Program-made: the position numbers and the translations under genes | The notes under the pieces: generated by a model | Told to the model about the DNA's origin: nothing | The model's database searches: none | Seen by the model: the letters and a program-made list of their open reading frames with translations, nothing else | Part shown: piece after piece, positions 11,081 through 21,330 of the stretch | Numbering within the stretch: the stretch's first letter is position 1 | How the letters are laid out: each line of letters begins with the position of its first letter | NCBI GenBank assembly: GCA_963575745.1 | Contig: CAUYUJ010016294.1 | Location: forward strand, 38,633 to 102,632 | Length of the DNA stretch: 64,000 nucleotides | Source of the DNA: Prorocentrum cordatum | Taxonomy: Eukaryota; Sar; Dinophyceae; Prorocentrales; Prorocentraceae | Reading direction: 5' to 3'

Positions 11081-11178
11081 CTGGATTTACCTGGATTTAC
11101 CCAGATTTATCTAGATTTACCTGGATTGACCTGGATTTACCTCGACTTATCTGCATTTACCTGGGTTTATCTGGCTCG
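11081..11178. repeat. 10-bp minisatellite, consensus CTGGATTTAC
   Basis: Nine to ten consecutive 10-bp units from 11081, each a variant of CTGGATTTAC (CCAGATTTAT, CTCGACTTAT, CTGGGTTTAT). No indels disturb the phase. Confidence 0.85.
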
Positions 11179-11399
11179 ATTCTCACAAGTCGATTGGCGA
11201 AAAGTCGACAAGCCCTTAGGGACTCTCGTCGAGGCGCCCCAGCGCCTCCCGCCGGGACGGTGGCGGCCCGCGCTGCCGGGCACTCGCGCGCACCGGGCTC
11301 GGCGCGTGCCCCTCTGCGCCCTCTGCGGCGAGCGCGGGCGAGGAGGCGAGGGGGCGCAGGCCCCCCGCTCGGCGGCCAGCGGGACTTCTGCATGGGACT

Positions 11400-11579
11400 A
11401 TAAAGGGAAATTAGGACACACAAATAAATACACACAAATAAAAATATCCCCCATATTTTCCCATATTTTCTGGGTTCTTGTCTTCCCCCCCACTTCCCAT
11501 ATTTTCCCATATTTTCTGGGGAATCGACGATTAATTGTGTCTGTGTGTTTCTTTCCCTCCTAAGACTAGTCGTCGACGA

Positions 11580-11610
<31 letters not shown>

Positions 11611-11612
11611 TG
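11400..11612. repeat. AT-rich dispersed repeat with CCCATATTTTC motif, then TCG tract
   Basis: CCCATATTTTC occurs four times between 11452 and 11520. TTTTCTGGGGAATCGACGATTAATT (11510-11534) recurs with small changes at 46165-46190, followed in both places by a TGTGTCTGTGTG-type stretch. A TCG run fills 11577-11612. Confidence 0.6.
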
Positions 11613-11720
11613 CATGGAGGCGGGGCGGCGTTGGGCCTGCCGCCGGCCCTGAGATCCGACGTCGCGAAGATCTGCGGCGTCGTGGAAGATCACGGCCAGG
11701 GCCATCGATCCCATATGTGT

Positions 11721-11922
11721 GCCTCCCAGATGGGGTCCGAATCGATGGGGTCGGAGGATTGCCGATGCATCGCCGATGCATTGGCGACGTCGGCGATGTG
11801 TCGGCGACGTTGGTGCGGAGAAAATCGGGCTCCACATCGAGCCGCATCGCCAGTGCATCGGCGATGCGGCGCGATCCTCCGATCCCGTCTACTTCGACCC
11901 CCTCCGACCCCATCTGGGAGGC
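11721..11922. mobile_element. Foldback element with 17-bp perfect ends
   Basis: GCCTCCCAGATGGGGTC at 11721-11737 is repeated in perfect reverse complement at 11906-11922. The arms stay partly complementary inward (GGATTGCCGATGCATCGCCG against GGATCGCGCCGCATCGCCG), and the centre is rich in GATGCATCGGCGATG motifs. Non-coding, 202 bp. Confidence 0.7.
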
Positions 11923-12076
11923 CTAGACCATCTCTGTGCGGTATCTCTCGGGCCGGATCGATCTGTGAGGGTTCCTCAAAAGACCGAGGCTGGGCGAAAA
12001 CGTCGGGTGCGGACAGGAGGTGTCACGCGCCGGGAGAATCATGGGGGACTAGGGGCAGTAGGGCCCCCCCTGACAT

Positions 12077-12084
12077 CGGCCGGT

Positions 12085-12130
<46 letters not shown>
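12077..12130. repeat. AC then AT microsatellite
   Basis: ACACACAC followed by a pure AT run of about 40 bp. Confidence 0.9.
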
Positions 12131-12132
<2 letters not shown>

Positions 12133-12201
12133 TAAATACATATGTGTGTATATCAACATGTGTGTATAACATGTGCCGCCGTCGCGTCGCCGCCGCCGCT
12201 A

Positions 12202-12771
12202 TCATGTCCCTTCCTTCCCCTGAGTATGTCGCCGCTCCCCCCCTTTCCTTGGGCCCTCGTTCTCAAGCACGCCAGCCACAGCGAAATACACCATCCCATC
12301 CACAGCGAAATGAAGCAACGTTGTCATTGAGTCGATGAGAAGCCCCTTCCCTTTGATCCCTTCCAGGGGGGGGGGGTCCTGGGGGGTGGACCGGGGGGGG
12401 GTCCCGGGGGGTGGTCTCGGAGGGTGGTCCCGGGTCAGAATACCACCCTCCTGGCCCGCCCTCTCCCTCCCATTTCCGTCGAGGTCCGAGGCCTCCAGGG
12501 TCGGCGGCACCGGCAGTAAGGCCTTCGCAATATGTGGAACTATCGCGCGCGCGCGCTTTGGTTCTAGCTGGTCGAGTGCTGACCGCATTGAGACAATAAA
12601 GCGGTCATGAATAATGATATCAACATTATCTGTTACCTCCTGCCTCTTCCTCATTCCTCCTCTTCCGCTCTTATCGACCGGTCGACCGGTGATCTGTCGC
12701 CAAACTTCTTGGGGACCTCTTGAACCCTCCTGGGGGTCTCCTGGGGCGAAGATCTCGGGTTCTGGGTTCAC
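12202..12771 (-). CDS. Hypothetical protein, possible exon
   Basis: A 189-codon minus-strand frame. Its first half (about residues 45-110) has ordinary composition with stretches such as DNVDIIIHDRFIVSMRSALD and KRARAIVPHIAKALLPVPP, which read like real protein. The second half crosses a run of G blocks (12366-12432) and becomes Pro-rich. About 37 bp around 12497 (GGGTCGGCGGCACC ... AGGCCTTCGCAAT) recurs at 47897-47933. No family recognised, and it may be a decayed or partial exon. Confidence 0.3.
   Translation of the reverse strand: MNPEPEIFAPGDPQEGSRGPQEVWRQITGRPVDKSGRGGMRKRQEVTDNVDIIIHDRFIVSMRSALDQLEPKRARAIVPHIAKALLPVPPTLEASDLDGNGRERAGQEGGILTRDHPPRPPPGTPPRSTPQDPPPLEGIKGKGLLIDSMTTLLHFAVDGMVYFAVAGVLENEGPRKGGERRHTQGKEGT
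12366..12432. repeat. G-run cluster, quadruplex-prone
   Basis: Five or more blocks of 6-10 G on the plus strand separated by TCC, TGGACC or TCTC, all inside about 65 bp. Confidence 0.75.
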
Positions 12772-12837
12772 GTTCCCGATAGTGGCCTTCGGCCCATTCC
12801 GCCACTGTGCCTGGGTTGTGGGTTAGAGGCCTCTTGA

Positions 12838-13650
12838 AAGTTCGTTTGGAATTTGTGGGAGGCTTCCTGGGGGCCTCTTGAAGGCAGTTTTGGAGGCCTC
12901 TTGGGGGCCGTTTGGGGTGCTCGTGGGGCGTCCTTTTGGGCCCCTTTGGGGCCTCGTGGGGCCTCTCAGGAGCCTCTTGGGCTATGTTGAGGGCCTCTTG
13001 GGGCCTCCTGGAAACCTCTTAGGGCGGAAGGCTCGTTTTGTCGGTTCGTGTTCCCCCTCTTGGGACTCCCGCCTGCACCCCTGGGCTTCGCCCACTCTGG
13101 CCGCCTGAGGCCCCGCCTTCCTGTGCCCTGTCTCCCTAATTAAAGCTGTGCATAGCCCGCCTAGCTTTTAGCGGAAGAGGTTCGCTCTCGCCCCGCAGAT
13201 CAAAAAGTGTTTCCCCTCTTGGGCCCCTCTTGGGGCCGTCTGGGGGCCCTCTTGGGCGATCTTGGGCGCCTCTTGGGCCGTCTTGGCGCACTCTTGGGCC
13301 GTCTTGGGACTCTCTTGCGCCGTCGTGGCGCCCTCTTTGGGTGTCTCTTGGGCCGTCTTGAGGTAATTTCTGGGGCCTCGTGGACTGTCTTGGACCGTCG
13401 GAAGCACGAAACAGAGAGAACACGAAAAACCTTCAAAAACCATAGAAACATCAGACTTATTTCGCCTCCTGAGTGTCTCGTGGGAATCCTGTTGAAGGCA
13501 TCTTGGCCGTCTTGCAGCCCTCTTGGGCTGTCTTCAAGCCATGTTGGACCAATTTGAAACGCTCTTGTGCGGTCTTGGGCTCTCTTGGAGCGCTCTTGGG
13601 CCATCTTGGCGCCCTCTTGGACGTCTCTCGGCCCCCTTTGACGTTTCTTG
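12838..13650. repeat. Degenerate 21-bp repeat tracts (CTCTTGGGCCGTCTTGGGC type)
   Basis: Three tracts at about 12838-13030, 13204-13400 and 13490-13650 repeat a motif with two CTTGGG half-units per 21 bp. In the middle tract the minus strand reads as a heptad-like series TAQESPK TAQECAK TAQEAPK. Related tracts lie at 54240-54345, 59155-59300 and 61860-61985. I treat it as a dispersed minisatellite, not a gene. Confidence 0.65.
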
Positions 13651-13719
13651 GCGCCCCCCACTGGGCCCGAAACGGCCAGAAGACAACTCAGTGCAGTTTT
13701 GGGGCCCTGGGACCTCCCT

Positions 13720-13751
13720 ACCCATATATATATATATATATATATATATAG

Positions 13752-13787
<36 letters not shown>

Positions 13788-14062
13788 ATATGTATTGACA
13801 CCTGTGCACATGCATGTATGTATGCATGTCTACCTGTCTGTATGTATGCATGTACGTAGATATGTACGCATGCATGTACACATGTACCTATGTATGCATA
13901 TATGCATATATGCATGTATATATGCATGCATGCATGCATGCATGTATGTATGTATGCACGCATGCATGTGTGTAGGTATGTACGTATGTACGTATGTATG
14001 TATGTATGTATGGATGCATGCATGTACATGTATTGAACTCGCAACCCCGATAATACATACGT
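13720..14062. repeat. TA, TG and ATGT microsatellite block
   Basis: A TA run (13722-13750), a TG run (13753-13785), then degenerate ATGT/ATGC tetranucleotides to about 14030. The short repeat ATTGAACTCGCAACC (14034) / ATTCAACTCGCAACC (14077) flanks a second small TA run. Confidence 0.9.
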
Positions 14063-14097
14063 ATATATATATATGTATTCAACTCGCAACCTCGAGA

Positions 14098-14195
14098 ATG
14101 GTCCCGGCCACTTCTCAGGAGGTAGTGTTCCGCTCTGGCCCTCATTTTTGACCGTCCAAGGGCCCGAAGGCGGGCCCCCGGAGGCCGAGGCCCAT
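14098..14195. repeat. Dispersed repeat family D, fragment
   Basis: Contains TCATTTTTGACCGTCC ... GGGCCCGAAGGCGGGCCCCCGGAGGCCGA, resembling the family D core (TTTTTTGACGGYCCC ... GGCCCGGCGAGGGCC) found at 29.3, 42.4 and 58.9 kb. Confidence 0.45.
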
Positions 14196-14244
14196 AACAT
14201 ACCCGTGGGAAGAACGTCTCGTCGGAGATCTGGACACTCCCCCA

Positions 14245-14610
14245 CCCTCCTCCTCCTCCTCCTCCTCCTCCTCCTCCTCATCCTGCTCCTCCTCTTCGTC
14301 GTCGTCCTCCTCCTCTTCCTCATCCTCGACCCAGCCGCCGCCGCCACTTCCCCTCCGCATCCCCGAGCAGGGCGGCCCCGACCTCTGCGCGGCGCCCCTC
14401 GACCTCTGCGCGGCGCCCCTTTCCCCCCCGTGGCCCGCTCCCCCCTCCGTCGCCGCCCCCTAAGAGGCGATTTGCCGCCTTCTCCTTCTCCTCCTCCTCC
14501 TCCTCCTCCTCCTCCTCCACCTCCGCCTCCTCCGCCTCCCCCTCCTCCGCCTCCTCCTCTTCTTCCTCCTCCTCCTCCTCCTCCTCATCCCCCTCCTCCG
14601 CCTCCTCCGC
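14245..14610. repeat. TCC-rich tracts
   Basis: TCC/CTC tracts at 14245-14330 and 14483-14610 with a GC-rich segment between them. Poly-Glu or Pro/Ser frames are artefacts. Confidence 0.85.
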
Positions 14611-14716
14611 GCCCGCCTGGTCCGCCAGGCCGCGCTGGCCCGAGCCCAGGTGGTCGAGGTACAGCGCGAGCATGGACGTGACGAGCCGCCTGTCCACGCG
14701 GTACCCTCCCTCTCTT

Positions 14717-14756
14717 TTGTTGTTGCTGCTGCTGTCGTTGGCGTTGTCGATGTTGC

Positions 14757-14828
<72 letters not shown>

Positions 14829-15425
14829 CGCTGTTGTTGTTGTTGTCGTTGTTGTCGTTGTTGTCGCTGTTGTTGTGATTGTCGTTGTTGTTGTGCTTGT
14901 TGCTGTGATGGCTGTGATTGCTACTGTTGTTGTTGCTGTTGTTGTGGTTTTGGTTGCTGTGGTTGTGGTTGTTCATTTCTATTGTGCTTGTTGTTGTGGT
15001 TGCTGTGATTGTTGTTGTTGTTGCTGCTGTTGCTGTGGTTGTTTTTGTGGTTGTGGTTGTGGTTGTGGTTGTTGTTGTTGTTCATGTTTTTGGTGGTTGT
15101 TATTGTTGTTGCTGTTGTTGTGATTGTTGTTGTCGTTGTGATTCCTGTGATTGTTGTTGCTGTTGCTGTTGTTGTTGTGGCTGTGGCTATGGTTCTTGTT
15201 GTTGTTGTTATTGTTGTTGTTGTTGTTGTTGATATTGTTGTTGTGATTGCTGTGTTTGTTGTTGCTGTTGCTGTTGTTCTTGTTGTTGCTGTTGTTGTTA
15301 TGGTTGTGATTGCGATTGTGGTTGTGGTTGTGGTTGTGGTTGTGGTTGCTGTTGTTGTTATTGTTGCTATTGCTGTTGCTGTTGCTGTTGCTGTTCCTGT
15401 TGCTGCTGCCGTTGCTGCTGTTGCT
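14717..15425. repeat. TTG-rich trinucleotide tract
   Basis: About 700 bp of degenerate TTG/CTG/GTG, with the purest TTG run at about 14765-14828. It would encode poly-Asn/Gln/Thr on the minus strand and poly-Val/Leu on the plus, with no stops in several frames. No sign of a bona fide gene. Confidence 0.9.
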
Positions 15426-15846
15426 TTTGCAACGCAGCGCTCCGGTGCAGCAGACGGCACCGCCACGCTAGACGCCGCGCCCGTGCGTGCCGCCCCCTTC
15501 TTCCCCCTCGCCCCAGACGTGCTCCCCGGACGTGCTGGCGTCGCGGCAGCACGCGCGCGGGGGAATACTCGGCCGCCTCTGGCCGCCGGGGGCCCCCGCT
15601 GGGCTCCCAGAACGAGGCAAAGGACGGCTCGGAATCAAAAGCGGGCCCCGGAGGCCCAAAAGAGGCCCCGGAACAGGCCCCAACACGCTGCAACATTGCC
15701 TCCAGGAGGCTCCGCCAGGCCCCCAAACAGCTCCCAGGATGCCCGCAAGACAATGAACCACAGAACCGAACCACGAACCACAGAACCGAACCGACCGAGG
15801 GAGAACCGACGGAACCGGAACCCGTCAGAAACCCGACGTCTATCTA
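15426..15846. other. GC-rich spacer, no gene recognised
   Basis: Contains short repeats of GAACCACAGAACCGAACC at 15760-15795. The frames are Arg/Pro-rich and uninformative. Confidence 0.5.
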
Positions 15847-15867
15847 GGGACTCTTGCCAAGAGTCCC
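15847..15867. repeat. 21-bp near-perfect palindrome
   Basis: GGGACTCTTG and CAAGAGTCCC flank a single C. Possible hairpin; no function can be assigned. Confidence 0.8.
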
Positions 15868-15869
15868 TG

Positions 15870-16015
15870 CCTCAACCGCGGACCCCCCGCCTCTTTTGGG
15901 GGTCAGCGGAATGGTGTAAGCCTCTTGAATAAAAAAACAGCCCTGGGGAAAGGGTATAGATTTCCGGGCACTCCGCATGGACAAAAAATAATACATCGGA
16001 TGTCTGGGTCTGGAT
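15870..16015 (-). repeat. Dispersed repeat family D, reverse-oriented copy
   Basis: Read on the minus strand it gives CAGACCCAGACATCCGATG, TATTATTTTTTGTCCATGCGG and CCCCAGGGCTGTTTTTTTATTC, matching 58848-58915 (CAGACCCAGAAGTCCGATG ... TTTGTCAATGCGGGCCC ... CCCAAGGGCTGGTTTTCCATTC). Confidence 0.6.
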
Positions 16016-16702
16016 CCTTCCTCCCTTCCCCCTCGCCCTCCCCCTCCCCCCCCCTCCTCGTCCCTGTCCTCCTTGTCCTCCTTGTGCTCCTTGTCCTCCT
16101 CGCCCTCCTCCCTTTCTTCCTCCCGCCCCTCCCTGTCCCCGTTCCCGTTCTCCTCTCCTCGTCTCCGCCCTCGCCCTCGCCCTCCTCCGCCGTCGTCCCC
16201 GTCCAGCCGCCCTCCTCCTCGTCGTCGTTTCCCCCTCCTCCTCCAGCCGCCTCCTCCTCCTCCTTCTCCTCGTCCGCTTCTTCCTCCTATTTCTCCTCCT
16301 GCCTCCCTCCCTCGCCCCCGAGGCCCGCGGCGGCGGCGAGCTGCCTGTCCACGTAGTGCTCCCTCTCGTCCAGGTGCCGGCTCTTCTCCTCGCAAAGAGG
16401 GTCATGAGGAGGAGGAGGAGGAGGAGGAGGAGGAGGAGGAGGAGGAGGAGAAGGAGGAGGAGCAGGAAGATGAGGAGGAGGCGGAGGAGGAGGAGAAGGA
16501 GGGAGGAGGAGGATGAGAAGGAAGGAGGAGGAGGAGGAGGAGGAGGAGGGGAGGAGGAGGAGGAGGAGGAGGGAGGAGGAGGAGAGGGAGGAGCAGGAGG
16601 AGGAGGAAGGAGGAGGAGGGGGAGGAAGGAGGAGGAAAGGAGAAGGATGTTTCAGGAGGACGAGGAGAGATAAGGAGGAGGAGAGAGGAGGAGGAGGATG
16701 AG
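16013..16702. repeat. Opposed TCC and GGA tracts around a short coding-like segment
   Basis: A TCC-rich tract (16013-16312) and a GGA tract (16404-16702) flank 16313-16403. On the minus strand the central piece reads CEEKSRHLDEREHYVDRQLA, a coiled-coil-like stretch that leads straight into poly-Glu. No family is recognisable. Confidence 0.7.
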
Positions 16703-16918
16703 TAGGAGGACCAGGAGCAGCAACTGCATCAAGGTGTGTCGCCTGCAGCCGCTCAAATCAGCTGACTGCCGCGCTGGAACGGGAAGCGTGCGCAACAGTG
16801 TTCGCATGGCGCGCTTCTGATATGAAAGCGGGCGGCCCCTTCGCACGCGAGAACTCGCCCTCACCAATCCCAGAAAGATGTTTGCGGCCCTTGCAAATCA
16901 TGCCGTTACATTTTTCGC
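16703..16918. other. Unique spacer, no gene recognised
   Basis: Ordinary-complexity sequence between the GGA and GAT tracts; short frames only. Confidence 0.5.
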
Positions 16919-17837
16919 ACGATGATGATGGTGATGCTAATGATGACGATGCTGATGATGACGCTGCTGATGATGATGATGTCTATGATGATGGTGATGA
17001 TGACGATGGTGACGGTGACGTCAATACTCCTGATGATGATGACGATCATGATGCTGCTGCTGCTGAAGATGACGATTATGATGATTCTGTTGATGGCGCA
17101 GCTGATGCTAATGAAGACGATGACGATGACTATGAATATGGCGATGCTGATGATGATGACGATGATATTAGTGATGGTGACGATGATCATCATGATTTTG
17201 TTGATGCTGCTGCTGCTGCTGCTCATGATGATGACGATGACGATGGCGATGCTGCTGCTGATGTTGATGAGGAGGATGTTCCTGTTGATGATTGTGATTG
17301 TGATGATGATGGGTGATCATGAACATGATCATGCTGATGATGCTGAGGAATGATGGTGATCATGATGCTGATGCTGCTGATAATAATGTTCATGATGATG
17401 ACGATGATGCTGATGCTGTTGATGATGCTGATGCTGCTGCTGATGATGAGGACGAAGCTGATGATGATGCGTATGACGATGATGATGATGCTGATGGAGA
17501 TGATTATTCTGATGATGATGATGATGATGATTATGATGGCGATGCTGATGCTGCTGATGATGCTGATGATGATTGTGATTCTGATTATGATGATGACGAT
17601 GACGATCATGATGCTGATGATGGATATGATGGTGATGCTGATGTTGTTGATGATACTGATGGTGATTACGATGATGATGCTGATGACGATGATGCGGCTG
17701 ATTATGATGACGAAGAAGAAGATGATGATGATCATGATGATGATAAGCATGGTAATGGTGATGGTGATGATGTTTATGCTGATACTGATGCTGATGCTGA
17801 TGATGCTGATGCTGATGCTGATGCTGATGATGATGAC

Positions 17838-17913
<76 letters not shown>

Positions 17914-18008
17914 TTGATGTGATGATGATTGATGATGATGATGATTGATGATGATGATGATGATGATGTGGATGGTGGTGGTGGTGGTGGTGGTGGTGGT
18001 GGTGGTGA
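16919..18008. repeat. GAT-rich trinucleotide tract
   Basis: About 1.05 kb of degenerate GAT/GCT/GAC, purest at 17828-17915 and ending in a GGT run (17973-18007). It gives poly-Asp, poly-Met or poly-Ile frames that I do not treat as genes. It is the same microsatellite type as those around the reverse transcriptase gene at 48-53 kb. Confidence 0.9.
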
Positions 18009-18056
18009 GGGAGAGGATTATTGCCTAATATCAGCCAGGGTGGAGTCCGCACGGTG

Positions 18057-19214
18057 GCACCACTATCAAATATATGAGAGAGCGTGATCCACCGCCGCTT
18101 TACTGTGGAAAATTGCCGCCCTTTTCCTCCGGAACCCGGGGGTCCCCCCCCCTCCCGGGAAAATCTCCCCCCCCCCCCTTCCCCCTTCCCCCGGCAAAAC
18201 CCCCCCCCTCCCCTAACCCCCCCCCCCTCGAACTCGAAAACCGGGGGGGGTCACTACCGGTTCGAACCCCCCCCCCCTCGAAAACCGGAGGGGGGGTCAC
18301 TACCGGTTCGAACCCCTCCCCACCCCCCCCTCTCACCGCCAGCAAACGACTCCCGGTCCCTACCACCGTCCTCACCACATCCCCCACTGTTGTTCCCAGC
18401 GCCACTGTCCTCACCACCACTGTCCCCACTGGTTCCACCACCGCCCCTACTGTCCCCACCAGTGCCACCACCACTGTCGCACTGTCCCCCACTGTCCCCA
18501 CCACTGTTCCCACCACGGTTTCACTCTCCCAACTTTCTCCACTACTATCCCCACTGTCCCCACTGTCCCACTGACTCCTCCGCTGTCCCACTGAGCTGTC
18601 CCACTGTTCCCACCACTGTCCCCACTGTCCCCACTACTGTCCCCACTGTACCTCTGTCCCATTTTCCCACCGCCGTGCTCGCCACCGCCTTCACCACTGT
18701 CCCCACCACCACTGTACCCTCCACTGTCCCACTGTTTCCACCACATTCCCACTGTCCCCACACCGCTGTCCCCACCACCACCGTCCCCACCACTGTCCCA
18801 CTGCCCCCACTGTTCCCACAATTGTCCTCACCATTGTCCCCACCACTACCGTCCCCACCACTGTCCCACTGTCCCCACCACTGTCCCGTTGTCCCCTCAC
18901 CACTGTCCCCACCACCACCGTCCCCACCACTGTCCGCACCACCCCTCGGTTTTCGAGGGGGGGGGGGGAGGGGGGGGGTTCGAACCGGTAGTGACCCCCC
19001 CCCAGTTTTCGAGTTCGAGGGGGGGGGGGGGTTCGAACCGGTAGTGACCCCCCCCTTTTCATGATGAACTGGGGGGTGGGGGGGGGAGGGGTTCGAACCG
19101 GTAGTGACCCCCCCCGGTTTTCCAAAGGGGGGGGGGGGTGTTCGAACCGGTAGTGACCCTCCCCCAGTTTTCCGCCAGCAGCGGTAGAACACGCTCTTTC
19201 AAATATATAGGTGC
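18057..19214. mobile_element. Composite inverted-repeat element with minisatellite core
   Basis: The outer ends are inverted: left TATATGAGAGAGCGTGATCC then ACCGCCGC, right (reverse complement) TATTTGAAAGAGCGTGTTCT then ACCGCTGC. Inside lie oppositely oriented copies of a unit containing GTCACTACCGGTTCGAA next to C runs: two copies on the left (18250, 18296) and four on the right (18979, 19032, 19092, 19141). The core (18360-18940) is a CCACTGTCCC minisatellite. No coding frame is credible. Confidence 0.65.
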
Positions 19215-19505
19215 AGTCGCCAAAAAGTTGCAAGAAGCAGATCCCCTGGGACGACCCAGGCGGATCTAGACTGTGGGAAGCGGGACCCGCTGCCCACACG
19301 GGAGTCGACCCCGATCACGGGATCAATCGTCCTTAGAGCCCGCGCGTACGTAGACAAAACGTATCACCCCGCAGTTGTGGATACGAGTGAGGGGGCTGCG
19401 GAGACGTCGGCCGTCTGCGAGGTTCTGAAGAAGCCCGGCGCAAGCGCCTCATTTTTACTAATTATGCAGCGAGCCCGCCGCAAGCGCTATTTCTTTCGTT
19501 AAAAC
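19215..19505. other. Unique spacer, no gene recognised
   Basis: Ordinary sequence with the short repeat CGCAAGCGC (at 19438 and 19479) and no supportable reading frame. Confidence 0.5.
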
Positions 19506-19507
19506 AA

Positions 19508-19850
19508 TGTGGGTGGGTCCCGGGCCGGGTCGCGGGATGGGTCGCGGGTTGGTCGCGGGTGGGCCGCGGGTGGGTCGTGGGCCGGGTCGCGGGTGGGTCG
19601 CGGGTGGATCGCGGGTGGGTCGCGGGCGGGTCGAGGAGTGGGTCGCGGGTGGGTCGTGAGCTGGGTCGCGGGTGGGTAGCAGCTGGGTCGCGGATGGGTC
19701 GAGGGTGGGTCGCGGGCGGGTCGCGGGGTGGGTCGCGGGTGGGTTGGGGGTGGGTCGCGGGGTGCGCTGCAGGTGGGTCGCGGGCGGGTCGCGGGCGGGT
19801 CGCGGGGTGGGTCGCGGGGGGGTCGCGGGCGGGGTCGCGGGGAGGACGGC
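19508..19850. repeat. 11-bp minisatellite, consensus GGGTCGCGGGT
   Basis: About 30 copies of an 11-bp unit with substitutions. The Thr/Pro/Arg-rich frames across it are period artefacts. Confidence 0.9.
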
Positions 19851-20020
19851 GACAACAAACAACGAACAACAAACAACACAGAACAAACGGAAAACACCAT
19901 CACCACCACCAACAACACCAATAACAACCACACAAACAGCACAAACAGCAACAACACCAACAATACCGTCAACACCAACAACAACACCACCACCACACAC
20001 AACAACAACAACAACAACAA

Positions 20021-20061
<41 letters not shown>

Positions 20062-20078
20062 ACAACACCAACAACACC

Positions 20079-20125
<47 letters not shown>

Positions 20126-20127
20126 CT
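19851..20127. repeat. CAA-rich trinucleotide tract
   Basis: Degenerate ACA/AAC repeats, pure CAA/AAC from about 20085 to 20125. Confidence 0.9.
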
Positions 20128-20399
20128 ACTAGCACGTGGGGACACTCCGTTCTCACCAGTGCCAGGGTTTTTTTTTTCTACGACGCCCGCCAATACCCCC
20201 ACTTTGTGGGGGGGCCGGTTCAAGCTCTACCACATTTCCAAACGACTCTTCGCCACCCCCCACACCCAGCTTACCGCCCTATGACGTTCGGACACTTCAC
20301 TTCGTGGCCTGCGGACGACCGTGGCTACTACACTGGCGCATGGGTACAGTGACTTGTTGTGGTAACATGCGACGACGACGACGACGACGACGACGCGAC
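20128..20399. other. Spacer with GAC microsatellite
   Basis: Mixed sequence, then a GAC run at 20370-20396. No gene seen. Confidence 0.5.
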
Positions 20400-20878
20400 A
20401 CGCGCGCATGTGTCCCGCATGGTATGTTTTGCAAGGGATTGTGGCCCCTGGCAGGCGCGCGAACGCCGTTGAAAGAGCTTGCGAAAGTAGCTCGCGCGAG
20501 CTCATGTAACATAAATGTTGAAAAACCATTGGTTTTTTAGGATTCGGACAGCGCGCGCGGGTAGAAATTTTGAAAATTCGTACAGATGTTTTTCGAGGAC
20601 CTACGGTGCGATTCGTATGATTTTATGTTGCGCGGTGCTAAAATTCCTAAGAAACCCAATGGTTTTTGAAGATTTCGGCGTGCGCGCGCGAAGAAAAAAC
20701 GAATGTGTCCCGCATGGTATTATTTGACAGGGATGATGGCCCTGGCAGGTGCGCAACCGTTGTTGGAGAAGTTCGAAGCACGTGAAAAAGTTGCTCGCAA
20801 AAGCCCGTTTGACAGAAATGTTTAAAAAGTGTTGGGTTTCCTACAAATCCGCAAGAGCGCGCGGGATGAAATTTTGAC

Positions 20879-20940
<62 letters not shown>

Positions 20941-21200
20941 AAAAAAAACCATTGGTTTTTTTTTGGATGTTTTTATGTTGAAATCGTTAGGAACACTAAG
21001 GTTTCGGAAGGATTTCGTCTTGCGCGCGCGAATGTCCACTTTACCTTATTTTTTGCAAGGGATTCTTGAAGTTTGGTTATGTTAGAACAAGAAATGTCCA
21101 CTTTGCCTTATTTTTTGCAAGGGAAAACCGCCCGTAACAAAACAACCGGATCCGGACCAACCCGTTTTGCCGGAGACTTCCTCACGAAAACGATGAAAAC
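20400..21200 (-). repeat. Inverted, diverged copy of the 1-10 kb array unit
   Basis: Read on the minus strand, 21010-21070 gives CAAGAATCCCTTGCAAAAAA and AAGTGGACATTCGCGCGCG, and 21070-21125 gives TTCCCTTGCAAAAAATAAGG then GTGGACATTTCTTGTTCTAACATAACC, matching the unit head (GGTTCCCTTGTAAAAAA ... TGCGGTGACATTTC ... TTCTAACATAGC). The CATTGGTTTTT and GCGCGCG motifs also recur. A 56-T run interrupts it. Confidence 0.65.
20881..20936. repeat. Homopolymer of 56 T
   Basis: Uninterrupted T run inside the inverted array copy. On the minus strand it is A56, but no gene end can be tied to it. Confidence 0.95.
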
Positions 21201-21330
21201 ATGGCTGCGGCCTAGGCGCGGCGAGGGGGCCGTGCACCAGGGGTCCCAACAATAGTTATTCTTTAGAAGTAATCATGTTCAACAACAACAACAACACCGC
21301 AAACAGCAACAACAACGATCCGCACTGCAG
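21201..21330. repeat. CAACAA microsatellite and spacer
   Basis: CAACAACAAC runs at 21278-21318, on the 3' side of the minus-strand retrotransposon that follows. Confidence 0.6.

Noticed and set aside
16922-17948. Poly-Asp and poly-Met frames
   Set aside because: Direct translation of a GAT tract in two registers.
18250-19157. TTCGAACC motifs as tRNA T-arms or SINE B-boxes
   Set aside because: The motif is part of a repeated GTCACTACCGGTTCGAA unit in C/G runs; no A-box, cloverleaf or acceptor stem surrounds it.
20881-20936. T56 as the poly(A) tail of retrotransposon 1
   Set aside because: The tract lies inside an inverted copy of the array unit, separated from the element by unrelated sequence; no continuity can be shown.
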